In this document: piece after piece, positions 1 to 8,759 of the stretch
Layout: each line of letters starts with the position of its first letter
Numbering within the stretch: the stretch's first letter is position 1
Source of the DNA: Hymenobacter glacialis
GTDB lineage: Bacteria > Bacteroidota > Bacteroidia > Cytophagales > Hymenobacteraceae
NCBI RefSeq assembly: GCF_001816165.1
Contig: NZ_MDZC01000133.1
Span: 96,517-160,516, forward strand
Length of the DNA: 64,000 nucleotides
Direction of reading: 5' to 3'
Notes under the pieces: model-generated
What the model was told of the DNA's origin: nothing
What the model saw: only the letters and a program-made list of their open reading frames with translations
The model's database searches: none
Program-made: the position numbers and the translations under genes

Positions 1-516
1 AGCCTGGGCGAGAACCTGGGCTGGGCTTTCCTGCAGCTGCCGCCGCACTTTGGGCCCGAGCACCTGCCGCGCCTGGAGCGCTTCCTGCTCGACTTTCCGG
101 AAGCCGTGCCACTGGCCGTGGAGCTGCGGCACCCCCGCTGGTTTGCCGACCAGGGCCTGGCCGATGCCGTGTACGCCACCTTCGAAGCCCTGAACAAAAC
201 CCTGGTGATAACCGACGTGGCCGGCCGGCGCGATGTGCTGCCCATGCGCCTGACCACGCCGGTGGCCTTCATCCGCTTCAACGGCCACGGCCTGCACAGC
301 ACCGACTACCAGCGCGCCGATGCCTGGGCCGAGCGCCTGGCCGCCTGGGTAGCCCAGGGCGTGCATGAGATTTACTTTTTCATCCACCAGAAAGACGTGC
401 GCCACGCCCCCGTGTTCGCCACATATTTTCTGGATAAGATGCGCGCCCTGACGGGTATTGCCGTGCCGCCGCCCTTCGTTATTCCCCAGCCAGTGCAGGG
501 AAACCTATTCGGGTAG
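1..516 (+). CDS. DUF72 (YecE-like) protein, 5' end outside window
   Basis: The frame is open from the first base, so the start lies upstream of the window and 171 residues remain. The visible part is the C-terminal portion of a DUF72 protein: VELRHPRWF at residues 40-48 of the fragment, IRFNGH at 91-96 and FFIHQKD at 126-132 are typical of this family, which folds as a TIM-like barrel. The family usually runs to about 240-300 residues. Its biochemical function is not established. The stop overlaps by 12 bases the 3' end of the convergent esterase gene, so the two genes share their terminal DNA and no terminator hairpin fits between them. Confidence 0.85.
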   Translation, partial: SLGENLGWAFLQLPPHFGPEHLPRLERFLLDFPEAVPLAVELRHPRWFADQGLADAVYATFEALNKTLVITDVAGRRDVLPMRLTTPVAFIRFNGHGLHSTDYQRADAWAERLAAWVAQGVHEIYFFIHQKDVRHAPVFATYFLDKMRALTGIAVPPPFVIPQPVQGNLFG

Positions 517-1110
517 AAAGACGCCCTGGCGCGTTCCTGCGAGTAGCGGGCCAAGAATTTGCCACACGTTTTCGGCCAGTATTTTCTGGCCTGCCGCGTT
601 GGGGTGCACGCCGTCGGCCAGGTTCAGCTCGCGGCGGCCCAGCACGCCCTGCAGCAGAAAAGGCACGAAGGGCAGGCTGTTCTTGTCGGCTAGAGTCCGG
701 AACAGAGCCTTGAACTCGGTGGCGTAGTGGGCCAAGCGGTGGCCACCCAGCGGGCCCAAGTCGAAGGGGAATTCCAGGCCGGCCAGCACCAGCTGGGATT
801 CCGGGTGCTGCCGCCGCACGGCGTCAATGATGAACTGCAGGTTGTGGGTGGTTTCGCGCACCGCAATGCCCCGGATGCCGTCGTTGGCCCCCAGGGCGAG
901 TACGAACGTCTCCACCGGGTGCCGGGCCAGCACCGAGGCCAGGCGTTGCCGCCCGCCGGCGCTGGTTTCGCCGCTCACCCCGTAGTTGTAGGCTTTAAAG
1001 GGCAGCTGCTGTTCGTCGAGCCGCCGTTGAATAAGGGAGGGAAAACTGGCGGCAGCCGGCAGGCCGTAGCCCGCGGTAAGGCTGTCGCCGAAAAAGATAA
1101 GATTTTTCAT
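505..1110 (-). CDS. SGNH-family esterase/lysophospholipase (TesA-like arylesterase)
   Basis: This is a 201-residue SGNH hydrolase. The nucleophile serine is Ser10 in GDSLTAGYG, the oxyanion-hole blocks are GVSGE (residues 44-48 of YNYGVSGETS) and GAND (74-77), and the catalytic Asp166 and His169 sit in DGVHPN. Relatives such as TesA act on acyl esters or thioesters, often in the periplasm, but no signal peptide is visible here, so a cytoplasmic enzyme is more likely. I chose the ATG at 1110 because the family alignment begins with MKNLIFFGDS; an ATG 30 bases upstream adds ten residues that look unrelated to the family. The substrate cannot be told from the sequence. Confidence 0.88.
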   Translation of the reverse strand: MKNLIFFGDSLTAGYGLPAAASFPSLIQRRLDEQQLPFKAYNYGVSGETSAGGRQRLASVLARHPVETFVLALGANDGIRGIAVRETTHNLQFIIDAVRRQHPESQLVLAGLEFPFDLGPLGGHRLAHYATEFKALFRTLADKNSLPFVPFLLQGVLGRRELNLADGVHPNAAGQKILAENVWQILGPLLAGTRQGVFLPE

Positions 1111-1171
1111 AAGGTGCTTTTTAAACAGCACCACGACCATTTTCGTGCCCTGACACGTGGCGGGAACGGAC

Positions 1172-1474
1172 TTATTCTACCACCTCCAGCACCGTGCGGA
1201 ACGAGACGTACTGGCCGGCAAAATGGGCCTCCATATCGGCGCGCAGCGCGGGGGCGCACAGGCGCTGGTACTCGTCCAGCTGCTCCACGCTGAGGCAGTA
1301 GTACTGGGCCGCGTAGGTGATGCCGCCTTCTTCTTCATCGAGCAGGCGGCAAAGCTGGCTTTTGATGAAAAAACCGGTTTCCATCACCTCCGGCATGTGA
1401 GTGGAGCGCATGTAGTCCAGCCACTTGTCGGCCACGGCGGGCTCAATGCTACTGGTTACGTTGTAAAGAATCAT
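1172..1474 (-). CDS. DUF4286 family protein
   Basis: A complete 100-residue protein of the DUF4286 family, known mainly from Bacteroidota. It begins MILYNVTSSIEP and contains the conserved stretch WLDYMRSTHMPEVMETGFF, and its size and ferredoxin-like pattern of strands and helices fit the family. No enzymatic motif is apparent. It is the second gene in a run of minus-strand genes (esterase, this gene, DUF6526, a secreted coiled-coil protein) separated by gaps of roughly 60-110 bases, so co-transcription is possible but not shown. Function unknown. Confidence 0.85.
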   Translation of the reverse strand: MILYNVTSSIEPAVADKWLDYMRSTHMPEVMETGFFIKSQLCRLLDEEEGGITYAAQYYCLSVEQLDEYQRLCAPALRADMEAHFAGQYVSFRTVLEVVE

Positions 1475-1571
1475 AAAGTCAATGGGGAAAGGAGCGAATG
1501 GGGATGACGGGCGAATGAAGCTAATAGAGTGAACGAAAAACAGTCACCCAATTGCTCCTTAACCCACTTAA

Positions 1572-2018
1572 TCAAACGCGCATTGAGTCGAACTGGAAAT
1601 TGGTGATACGGGCCTGGATGTCTTTGGGTGACAGTTTTTGAGCGGCGGCGGCCTGGGCCAGGGCGGGCAGCTCGTCGTCGCCGGCCAAGCGTAGGCTCAG
1701 AATCTGGGCAAGGCTGAGCTGCGTTTCGAGTTGGGCAAAACGCTGGCCGCTCACTTCAAAGTACCGCTGCCGTACTTCAAGGCGGCAAATCCGGTCTTGC
1801 AGCTGCAAGGCGTAGTGCTGGCGCAGCATGAGCAACACGCCCAAGCCAATGACGCCCAGGGCTGCTACTGTGAACCACAACCGGGCAATTTCATCATTGT
1901 CGCCGGCCACGTCGGCGTAGTGCTTGATGGCGTAGCCAGCCATGATGAGGGCCAGCGGCAGCAGCACAAAATGGTGCCACGGATAAAGTTGAACGGTGTT
2001 TTTGGTGGGGCTGGACAT
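1572..2018 (-). CDS. DUF6526 family membrane protein
   Basis: A 148-residue protein with two predicted membrane helices (about residues 16-32 and 47-65) followed by a soluble, Leu/Gln/Arg-rich helical tail. The N-terminal YPWHHFVLLPLAL segment and overall layout match DUF6526, a Bacteroidota family of unknown function. The C-terminal tail (LSPKDIQARITNFQFD) would lie in the cytoplasm if the positive-inside rule holds, since the helix 2 exit is Arg-rich. No catalytic motif is seen. Confidence 0.75.
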   Translation of the reverse strand: MSSPTKNTVQLYPWHHFVLLPLALIMAGYAIKHYADVAGDNDEIARLWFTVAALGVIGLGVLLMLRQHYALQLQDRICRLEVRQRYFEVSGQRFAQLETQLSLAQILSLRLAGDDELPALAQAAAAQKLSPKDIQARITNFQFDSMRV

Positions 2019-2123
2019 GGGCGGTGAACGACGGCGAATGAACGAAAGTAGCGCAGGGCGCTGGAAGGAGGCACAAAAAAACTCCAGCCGAAGCCGGAGC
2101 TTTTCCTTGGGTATGGGCTGCGA

Positions 2124-2543
2124 CTATTTGCTGGCCTTTTCGAACTCTCGGGCGCGCTTCTTTTCGGCTTTGGCCTGGTCGCGGGCAAGGCGCTCCTGCT
2201 TTTTGGCCTCGCTGGCTGTTTTGCGCTGCTCTTTGAGTTGTGCTTTTTGGGCCTTGGCCTGCTCGCGCTGGTCTTTAAGCTGTTTTTTTAAGTCTTTCTG
2301 AGCGTTTTCCTGCTCCTTAAGCTGGTTTTTGCTGTTGCGCACGGCTTGGTCGCTGGAGTTGGTCTGCTGCTTCTGGGCCTCGTAGGCGGCTTTGGCCTCG
2401 TCGGCGCGCATGCGTTGCTGCTCCGGCGTGAGGGGCACGGCAGTGGGGTCTACAGGGGTAGTGGCGGGTGTGATTTGGGCCGTGGCCGTGCCGGCAACGG
2501 CGAGGGCGGCCAGGAGGGCGGCGCCGAAAAATAGATTTTTCAT
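2124..2543 (-). CDS. Secreted Lys/Gln/Ala-rich coiled-coil protein of unknown function
   Basis: The 139-residue product starts with a clear signal peptide (residues 1-22, ending TATAQ), then a Pro/Thr-rich linker and a long highly charged helix from about residue 45 to the end, with repeated KKQLKDQREQAKAQ-like heptads. This suggests a periplasmic or surface-exposed coiled coil. There is no lipobox cysteine and no C-terminal anchor. I do not recognise a named family; similar short Lys-rich secreted proteins are common in Cytophagales. It is preceded by a 143-base gap to the divergent acetyltransferase gene. Confidence 0.7.
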   Translation of the reverse strand: MKNLFFGAALLAALAVAGTATAQITPATTPVDPTAVPLTPEQQRMRADEAKAAYEAQKQQTNSSDQAVRNSKNQLKEQENAQKDLKKQLKDQREQAKAQKAQLKEQRKTASEAKKQERLARDQAKAEKKRAREFEKASK

Positions 2544-2686
2544 GGGAGGGTTTGAGAATCAACGAACCGTTGGTATTGCCTTGAAACGCAGGCCGCAACG
2601 GGAAGTTGGCATTTGGAGTAACTTCCGCGGGGCAGACAGTCCGCCCGGGAACTGCCCCTATTCACCAGAACACCACCTGAAGTTGC

Positions 2687-3148
2687 ATGAAAGAAATAGC
2701 TATCCGGGTAGCAACCCCCGCCGATTTGGAGACGCTTCTACGCTTTGAACAGGGCGTAATTACAGCCGAACGGCCCTTTGACCCCACGCTGCGGCCCGAC
2801 CCCATCCAGTATTACGACTTGCCGGCCCTTCTGGCCAGCCCCCAGGCCGTGGTGCTGGTCGCCGAGAGCCAGCAACAACTGGTCGGCTCTGGCTACGTCC
2901 GCATTCAGGCCGCCAAAAGCTACCACCTGCACCAGCAGTACGGCTATCTGGGATTCATGTACGTGGAGCCGGGCCACCGCGGGGAGGGCATCAACGGCCT
3001 GCTGCTGGCCGCCTGCAAGCAATGGGCAGCAGCCCGGGGCCTAACCGAGCTGCGCTTGGAGGTATATGCCCATAACCAGCCGGCCATCCGGGCCTACGAA
3101 AAGGCGGGCTTTGCAGGCCACATGCTGGAAATGCGAGTGGCTGTTTGA
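2687..3148 (+). CDS. GNAT-family N-acetyltransferase
   Basis: A complete 153-residue GNAT enzyme. The acetyl-CoA pyrophosphate-binding motif A is visible as YVEPGHRGEGINGLLL (about residues 92-107, the HRGEGI core matching R/Q-x-x-G-x-G/A), and motif B is QPAIRAYEKAGF (about 131-142). The enzyme should move an acetyl group from acetyl-CoA to an amine; the acceptor cannot be predicted. It stands alone between a divergent coiled-coil gene and a long hairpin repeat at 3163-3309 that could terminate its transcript. Confidence 0.9.
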   Translation: MKEIAIRVATPADLETLLRFEQGVITAERPFDPTLRPDPIQYYDLPALLASPQAVVLVAESQQQLVGSGYVRIQAAKSYHLHQQYGYLGFMYVEPGHRGEGINGLLLAACKQWAAARGLTELRLEVYAHNQPAIRAYEKAGFAGHMLEMRVAV

Positions 3149-3162
3149 GTTATCGGTTTGTT

Positions 3163-3309
3163 GGGCTGGCGCGCGTCTGCGACGCGTTGCCGACTTGCTC
3201 TGAGCCTGTGGCTCGCCAATGAACAAGGCGTGGTAAGTGCACAGACACCGCATGCCCGAGCCGCAGGCTCGAAACCAGTGAGCAACGCGTAGCAGACGCG
3301 CGCCAGCCC
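3163..3309. repeat. 147-base intergenic inverted repeat (hairpin)
   Basis: The outer arms are 28 bases each (3163-3190 and 3282-3309) with a single mismatch, and start GGGCTGGCGCGCGTC. Inside lies a second imperfect pair, GAGCCTGTGGCTCG at 3202-3215 and CGAGCCGCAGGCTCG at 3257-3271. The element fills the space between the acetyltransferase and the convergent MFS gene, so the RNA from either strand would fold into a long stem. No ORF inside is credible. Confidence 0.85.
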
Positions 3310-3348
3310 TGCTTCCACCTGATACCTGACAACCAAACTATCAACCAA

Positions 3349-4584
3349 TTACTCCACGTAATCCAGGTCTTTGCCGTAGCTCTCGGGTAGCGTGCTCACG
3401 GCCCAGAAGGCCAGGACCAGGGTGATGCCCCCCAGCACGGCCGCGCCCATGAGAAAGCCCAGCTCGCCGCTCAGGTATTTGAAGGCCGGTACCAGGCCCA
3501 CCACCGCACCGCGGGCAAAGTTGGGCGCCGTGGTGGCCACCGTGGCCCGCAGGTTGGTGCCAAACTGCTCGGCGGCCACCGTCACAAACAACGCCCAGAA
3601 CCCCACCGACATGCCCAGCACAAAGCACACGGCATAAAAAGTAGTGGTGGAAGCGCCTTTGATGCCGAACAAATAGACGCCCACCAGTACCGCACAAAAC
3701 ACCAGAAACACCTTGAGGGCCTTGTTGCGGCTGTGCCACAGTTGGCTGAGCGCCCCGCTCATGAAGTCGCCAAATACCAGCCCGAAGTAGCACCAGAACA
3801 CCGCCAGCCCGGCCGTGACTTCGCCCTGCAGGCCCAGCGCCCGGCCAAATTCCGGCGCCAGCGTGACCAGTATGCCCACCACAAACCACAGCGGCACGCC
3901 AATGAGCAGGATGCGCAGGTACTTGCCCAGCCGCGCCGGGTTAGTGAACAAGCTCAGGAAGTTGCCGCGCACCACGGCTGTCTGGGCCTGCACCTGCTGG
4001 AACATGCCCGACTCGAACACGCTCACGCGCAGCAGCAGCAGCGCCAGGCCCAGCCCGCCGCCCACAAAGTAGGCGTTGCGCCAGCCCAGCTGCTGGCCCA
4101 CCCAGTAGCCCAGCATGGCCCCGCTCACGCCCACGGTGGCCACTATCATGGTGCCATAGCCGCGCTTTTCCTTGGGCAGGCTTTCGCTTACCAGCGTGAT
4201 GCCCGCGCCTAGCTCCCCGGCCAGGCCAATGCCGGCAATGAGCCGCAGCCAGGCGTATTGCTCCACGGTCTGCACGAAGCCGTTGGCCAGGTTGGCCAGC
4301 GAATACATCAGAATAGACCCGAACAGCACCGACAGCCGGCCCTTCTTGTCGCCCAACACGCCCCACAGAATGCCACCGAGCAGCATGCCACCCATCTGCA
4401 TGTTAATCAGGAACAGGCCCTGGTTGGTGACCTCGGCTGGGGCCGTAATGCCCAGGTCCTTCAGGCTCTCTACCCGCACAATGCTGAAGAGAATCAGGTC
4501 GTAAATGTCGACGAAGTAACCAAGGGCCGCCACAATGACGGCAGCGGAGAAAAGGGAGCTTTTGGCGGGTTGAGAGGCTTGCAT
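3349..4584 (-). CDS. MFS transporter (sugar-phosphate/metabolite:H+ symporter type)
   Basis: The 411-residue product is a major facilitator with about 12 hydrophobic helices. It begins MQASQPAKSSLFSAAVIVA, followed by a first helix containing GYFVDIYDLILFS, and the loop 2-3 motif appears as GVLGDKKGRLSVLFGS. The pattern resembles the metabolite:H+ symporter group (ProP/ShiA-like), but the substrate is not predictable. I placed the start at the ATG at 4584; the frame stays open far upstream over the neighbouring hydrolase gene, but those residues are Arg/Pro-rich antisense. A TACATTTC box lies at 4588-4595, only a few bases before the ATG, so the mRNA may have almost no leader. Confidence 0.88.
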   Translation of the reverse strand: MQASQPAKSSLFSAAVIVAALGYFVDIYDLILFSIVRVESLKDLGITAPAEVTNQGLFLINMQMGGMLLGGILWGVLGDKKGRLSVLFGSILMYSLANLANGFVQTVEQYAWLRLIAGIGLAGELGAGITLVSESLPKEKRGYGTMIVATVGVSGAMLGYWVGQQLGWRNAYFVGGGLGLALLLLRVSVFESGMFQQVQAQTAVVRGNFLSLFTNPARLGKYLRILLIGVPLWFVVGILVTLAPEFGRALGLQGEVTAGLAVFWCYFGLVFGDFMSGALSQLWHSRNKALKVFLVFCAVLVGVYLFGIKGASTTTFYAVCFVLGMSVGFWALFVTVAAEQFGTNLRATVATTAPNFARGAVVGLVPAFKYLSGELGFLMGAAVLGGITLVLAFWAVSTLPESYGKDLDYVE

Positions 4585-4688
4585 GGCGAAATGTAATACC
4601 AGCCGGAAGAACGTTGTGCTTACTTTAACAGGACTGCTCGCCGCCAGGCACTTTAGCTGCTGCGGGCCTGCCCCGCTGCGGGCCTGCG

Positions 4689-5642
4689 CTACTGCCCCAG
4701 CGTGGCCAGCCAGGTAAATATTTCCCGGTACACCTGCTCCCGCACGGGCTCCGATGACAGCACCAGGTCGTGCATGCCGCCGGCAATGGCTTGCACCGTC
4801 ACGCGGGTGCCCAGCCGCGGCGCCAGCGCCTGAATGTCGAGCACGTCGAGCACGCCGTCGGCCCGAAAATAGTCGTCGCTCCAGCCGCTGGTCCGCACCG
4901 TGCGGTCGGAATGCAGCACCAGCACGGGCTGCGCAATGGCCAAGCCGCGCCGAACGCGCCGGTGGCCGGCGCCAATGGCCCGCAGCCATCCGAGAGACAC
5001 CGGGAACGGCACCAGCGGCTTCCAGAGCAGGCGGTAGTCCCACTCGCCCTGGTAGTTCTGGTGCAGGCTCAGGCCGTATTCCGGGGGCAGGTCGCTGGGC
5101 GGGCTGATGTTGGGTAGGAACCGGCCCAGGGCCGCTGCCAGCGGAATAGCTACCTGTTTTTTCAGCCAGGGCTGGTTCATGGCCAGAAACGGACTGTTGA
5201 GCACCAGCGCCGATACTACAGCCCGCTGGATGCCCTCGTGCGCATAGAGAGCCGCCACGAGGCCCCCGGTGGAGTGGGCGCACAGCACCGCCGTGGCGTA
5301 GCCCTCGGCCTGCACCACGGCCAGCGCCGCGTCCAGGTCGGCGTAGTATTCGCGCAGGTCGCGCACGTTGTTGGGGCGCTGGTGGGGCAGCCACGAGCGG
5401 CCGTACTTGCGCAGGTCGAGGGCGTAGAACTGGTAGCCCTGCTGCTGGTAGCGGTGGGCCATTTCCCGCTGAAAGAAATAGTCGTTGAAGCCGTGAACGT
5501 ACAGCACCGCCCGGGCAGCCGGGCCCTTAGGCCGCAGCCGCACCAGCGTGCACTGCACCTCACCCTCGTAATCGTCGGGCTGGGGCAGCACGCGCTGCTC
5601 AAAATCGGGGCCCAATACGTCGGGCTGGTAGGAAGCGGACAT
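4689..5642 (-). CDS. Alpha/beta hydrolase, monoglyceride-lipase/S33-like
   Basis: The 317-residue protein has the alpha/beta hydrolase fold of the Hydrolase_4 (serine aminopeptidase S33-like) group. HGFNDY begins at His50 (oxyanion loop), the nucleophile elbow is AHSTGG with Ser124, an acid candidate follows in LHSDRTV and the catalytic His is in GGMHDL near the C-terminus. The relatives best known are monoacylglycerol lipases and lysophospholipases. No signal peptide is seen. It lies 104 bases upstream of the MFS gene on the same strand and 63 bases downstream of the TonB receptor stop, so all three may be read together. Confidence 0.87.
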   Translation of the reverse strand: MSASYQPDVLGPDFEQRVLPQPDDYEGEVQCTLVRLRPKGPAARAVLYVHGFNDYFFQREMAHRYQQQGYQFYALDLRKYGRSWLPHQRPNNVRDLREYYADLDAALAVVQAEGYATAVLCAHSTGGLVAALYAHEGIQRAVVSALVLNSPFLAMNQPWLKKQVAIPLAAALGRFLPNISPPSDLPPEYGLSLHQNYQGEWDYRLLWKPLVPFPVSLGWLRAIGAGHRRVRRGLAIAQPVLVLHSDRTVRTSGWSDDYFRADGVLDVLDIQALAPRLGTRVTVQAIAGGMHDLVLSSEPVREQVYREIFTWLATLGQ

Positions 5643-5705
5643 AAGGAACCGTTACGCAAAGCGGAGCCAGCCGGCTAAACACGCCCCAATGGACATGCCC
5701 GCCTG

Positions 5706-8173
5706 TTACTTGAACGACAGCGGCACCACCAGCCGCACGCTCACATTGCGCCCCTGGTTAAACACGCCGCGGCGCCCGTTGGCGTTGTTGAAATCGGCGT
5801 ATTTCAGGCGGCTGAGGTGGCTCTGGTAACCCACATCGAACAGGTTGTTGGCCGTGATGAACAGCGAGCACAGGGTTTTTCCCGCCGCATTGGCCAGGTC
5901 CGTGCCCAGGCCCGCGTGAATGAGGGTGTAGCCCGGCGTGGCCGTTTCGGTATCGAAAGCCGAGAAAAACCGGTTTTGGGCAAAGTTGTGTTCCAACTGC
6001 ACGCGGGCGTAGGGGTTGGTGAGGCGCTTGCCCTGGCGGCGGAAGTTGGCTCGCAGCTCCGACTGTAGGCGGTCGGCCGGAATGAAGGGGAGGTAGCGCT
6101 CGGCCTCGGGCCGGTTGAGCTGCTGGGCCCGCACCATGGAAAAGGAGTTTTCAAAGTGCAGCCAGTCGAGCGGGTGGGGGTGGAAGTCGAGGCTCACCTC
6201 GCCGCCCAGCAGGCGGGCCCGGCCCTGCTCGAAGCGAAACACCCCATCGCCCTCGGCACTCAGCGAGTCGGTCCCGGCGGGCGTGAGCAGGCGGCGCGTA
6301 AAAATGTAGTTGTCAATGGTATTAGTGAATGCATCCACGCTGAAGCGCACGTGGTCGCTCACGTAGCTCACGCCGGCATCGGCCTGCAGGCTGGTTTCGG
6401 CCTTTAAGTTCGATTGCCCGATTTCGTAGCGGATGGTGCCCTCGTGAATGCCGTTGGAGCCCAGCTCGGCAATGTTGGGCGCGCGGAAGCCGCGCGCCAG
6501 GTTGCCCTTCACGGTCAGCGTCTCGTTCAGGCTGTACGCCGCGCCCACGCTCCCGCTGTAGTTGCGGAAGGTGCTGGCGAAGCCCGCAAACTTGGTTTCG
6601 GCGTCCGGGGTGGTGCTTGCCGTGGGCCGCTCGTCGGCGTCCAGGTACAGGGCATCGGCCGTAATGCGCCGCAGGTCGTAGCGCAGGCCCCCGCTGAGGT
6701 CGAGCGCCCCAATGGTCTTTTTGGCCACCGCAAACGCCCCGCCTTCGTTTATGCGGTACGCCGGAATCAAGAATTCCACGCCCAGGTTGCGGTTTTGCTG
6801 GTGCAGGCCGCTGCCGCCCAGGGTCAGGTGCCAGCCGTTGCGCTCCGGCAGAAAGTAGCGCAGCGAGTAGTCCAGGGTGCGCAGCTGGAAGTAAAGCGAC
6901 GTTTCGGCCGGGTCCAGGGCATTGCCGTACTCGCGGCGCAGGTTCTGCTGGTAGCTGCCCTGCAGCGTGAGGCGGGCCCCGTTGTCGCCCAGAATCAGGT
7001 TGTTATCCAATCCCACCCGCAGGTGGTTGATTTGTTGTTGGGGCACGTCCAGCGCGTAGCTGCGCAACTCCTGGTCGTTCACGAGCACGGCCCGGGTGTT
7101 GGGGCCATCGGCAATGTCTTTCAAAAAAATGCCGGTCGCGGAGTCCCGCGCGCCTTCGGTCAGCCCTACCCGCTGGTTGAAGCTGCTGAAAGTGAGGTGC
7201 GAGTACCCCCAACTTTTGTTCACGCCCACGTAGCCGTTGGCATCCCATTCATTAAAGCCCGAGTTGTACACGCGGCCGTCGTAGCGGTTTTGGTAGGCGC
7301 CGGCCACTTTGCGGGTGCCGCGCGCCAGCCAGTTAAACCCATTGAGGTTGCCGGCGTTCTGAAATGAGTAGCCCTGCTGGCTGTTGTTGGTTTGGTAGCT
7401 GGCCGTGGCCACGCCCGTAATGCGGCCCTCGTCCACGGGGTCGGGCGCCACGAAGTTGATAACGCCGGCCATGGCATCGGAGCCGTAGAGCAGCGAGCCC
7501 GGCCCCTTGATAATCTCGGCCCGGTCCACGCTGAATTCGTCGATTTCAATGCCGTGCTCGTCGCCCCACTGCTGGCCTTCCTGCTTGGCGCCGTTGTTCA
7601 GGGTAATCACCCGGTTGAAGCCCAGGCCGCGCACCACCGGTTTGCTGATGGCTGCGCCGGTTGTAATCTGCGTCACGCCCGGCGTATGGGCAATGGCATC
7701 AATCAGGTTCGAGGCCGCCGTTTGGTTTAGCCGCGTGTGGTCGACCACGGTAGTGGGCACGGGCGAGCGGCGCAGCTCCGTGGCCTGCGACACGCCGGTT
7801 ACCACCACCTGCCCAATTTCGGTAGCCGCCGCCTCCAGCCGCACCTCCAGCGGCTGGTCGCTGCCCGTGTCTACGAGCTGCGTCACGGTGTTGTATCCCA
7901 ACGAGCGGACTTGCACCGTAAAGCGCCCCCGAGGCAGGTTCGTGAAGCGAAAGCCGCCGTCGGCGTCGGTAGCGGTGCCTCTTTTTAAATCAACAAAAAC
8001 AACATTGGCCCCGGGCAGGCCTTCGCCGGACGCGGCGTCGATGATGCGGCCCGTGAAAGGCGGGGCCGCGGCCGCAGGCGGGGGTTACTGATTGGGGCCG
8101 ATTGGGCCACTAGCACCAAAGGCAAGAACGCCAGACCGAACGAGAGGGAAAACCGATATATAATGGATTGCAT
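5706..8173 (-). CDS. TonB-dependent outer-membrane receptor, metal-type; apparent frameshift near its N-terminus
   Basis: The start at 8173 encodes a signal peptide (MQSIIYRFSLSFGLAF, cleaved after VLVAQ). At a run of five G on the plus strand (8080-8084) the frame breaks; one extra base there restores a continuous protein of about 820 residues. The restored protein has a carboxypeptidase-regulatory-like domain (FTGRIIDAASGEGLPGANV), a plug domain with PVVRGLGFNRVITLNNG and KGPGSLLYGSDAMAGVINF, and a beta-barrel ending VRLVVPLSFK. The plug segment EGQQWGDEHGIEID is a mark I associate with Bacteroidota receptors annotated for zinc or copper, so metal uptake is an inference. The break may be a sequencing error or a real off-switch. 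Confidence 0.85.
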
Positions 8174-8269
8174 GGAAAAAAGCTACGCCGCCGCCCAAGC
8201 CGCAGGCCCGCAGAAGGACACGGCCGCGGGAGGGGCGGTTTAAATCAGGAAAAATTGAGAATGCCGGAA

Positions 8270-8620
8270 CTAGGCGCGGCTGGGCGGCCCGCGTAGCGCG
8301 CAGGCCCGTGCGAGCAGGCCGGCCGGAGGGCGCACCGCCAAGGGGGCTTCCTGCGCGGCATAGCCGGGCCACACGCGGGGCATGGGTACGCGTACCGGCA
8401 CAGCCGCCTGAAACGAAGCATTGTAGAAATGCTCTACCTGGCAGTGCTTGTGTTCGGCGCTTACCAGGGACTTGCCTTTGTGGGCAGCAGCTGGGGCGTG
8501 CGCCGGCTCTACTGTGGTGTGCGCATGCGCGTGCAGCGCCAAAATCCAGGCCTCGGGCAGCAGCGTCCGCGTGAGACAGAGCAGCAGTAACAGAGCGATA
8601 TGAGAGCGCAAGGCGGACAC
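8270..8620 (-). CDS. Small His-rich secreted protein next to the TonB receptor
   Basis: From a GTG at 8620 the product is 116 residues: an N-terminal hydrophobic segment (SHIALLLLLCL) that could be a signal peptide, then LHAHAHTTVEPAHAP and a cluster HKHCQVEHFYNASF rich in His and Cys, followed by a Pro/Arg/Ala-rich tail. The His/Cys spacing suggests binding of a transition metal in the periplasm or at the surface. It lies about 100 bases upstream of the TonB receptor on the same strand, which supports a joint role in metal uptake. An ATG at 8686 would add 22 residues and place the start immediately beside the palindrome at 8690-8707. No named family is recognised with confidence. Confidence 0.6.
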   Translation of the reverse strand: MSALRSHIALLLLLCLTRTLLPEAWILALHAHAHTTVEPAHAPAAAHKGKSLVSAEHKHCQVEHFYNASFQAAVPVRVPMPRVWPGYAAQEAPLAVRPPAGLLARACALRGPPSRA

Positions 8621-8689
8621 AAATGCAAATATGGGATAAAACAAACGACGGCTCCGGCAATACTTCGTTAAACTTTTGCCGTTCATCGC

Positions 8690-8707
8690 AATCCAATGGA
8701 TTGGATT
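8690..8707. promoter_or_regulatory. Perfect 18-base palindrome between divergent genes, candidate operator
   Basis: AATCCAATGGATTGGATT reads the same on both strands (8-base arms, 2-base centre). It sits between the His-rich protein/TonB receptor on the minus strand and the STAS-like gene on the plus strand, a position typical of an operator controlling one or both. The sequence does not match the known Fur or Zur consensus. Its role as an operator is inferred from symmetry and place only. Confidence 0.4.
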
Positions 8708-8759
8708 TTGTCGTAACCCGTATAATAACTTGCCCAAAGCAGCCGCGCTCAACTTTTTT

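Noticed and set aside
8075..8090. Programmed ribosomal frameshifting in the TonB receptor
   Set aside because: There is no slippery heptamer and no downstream pseudoknot that I can see; a missing base explains the break more simply.
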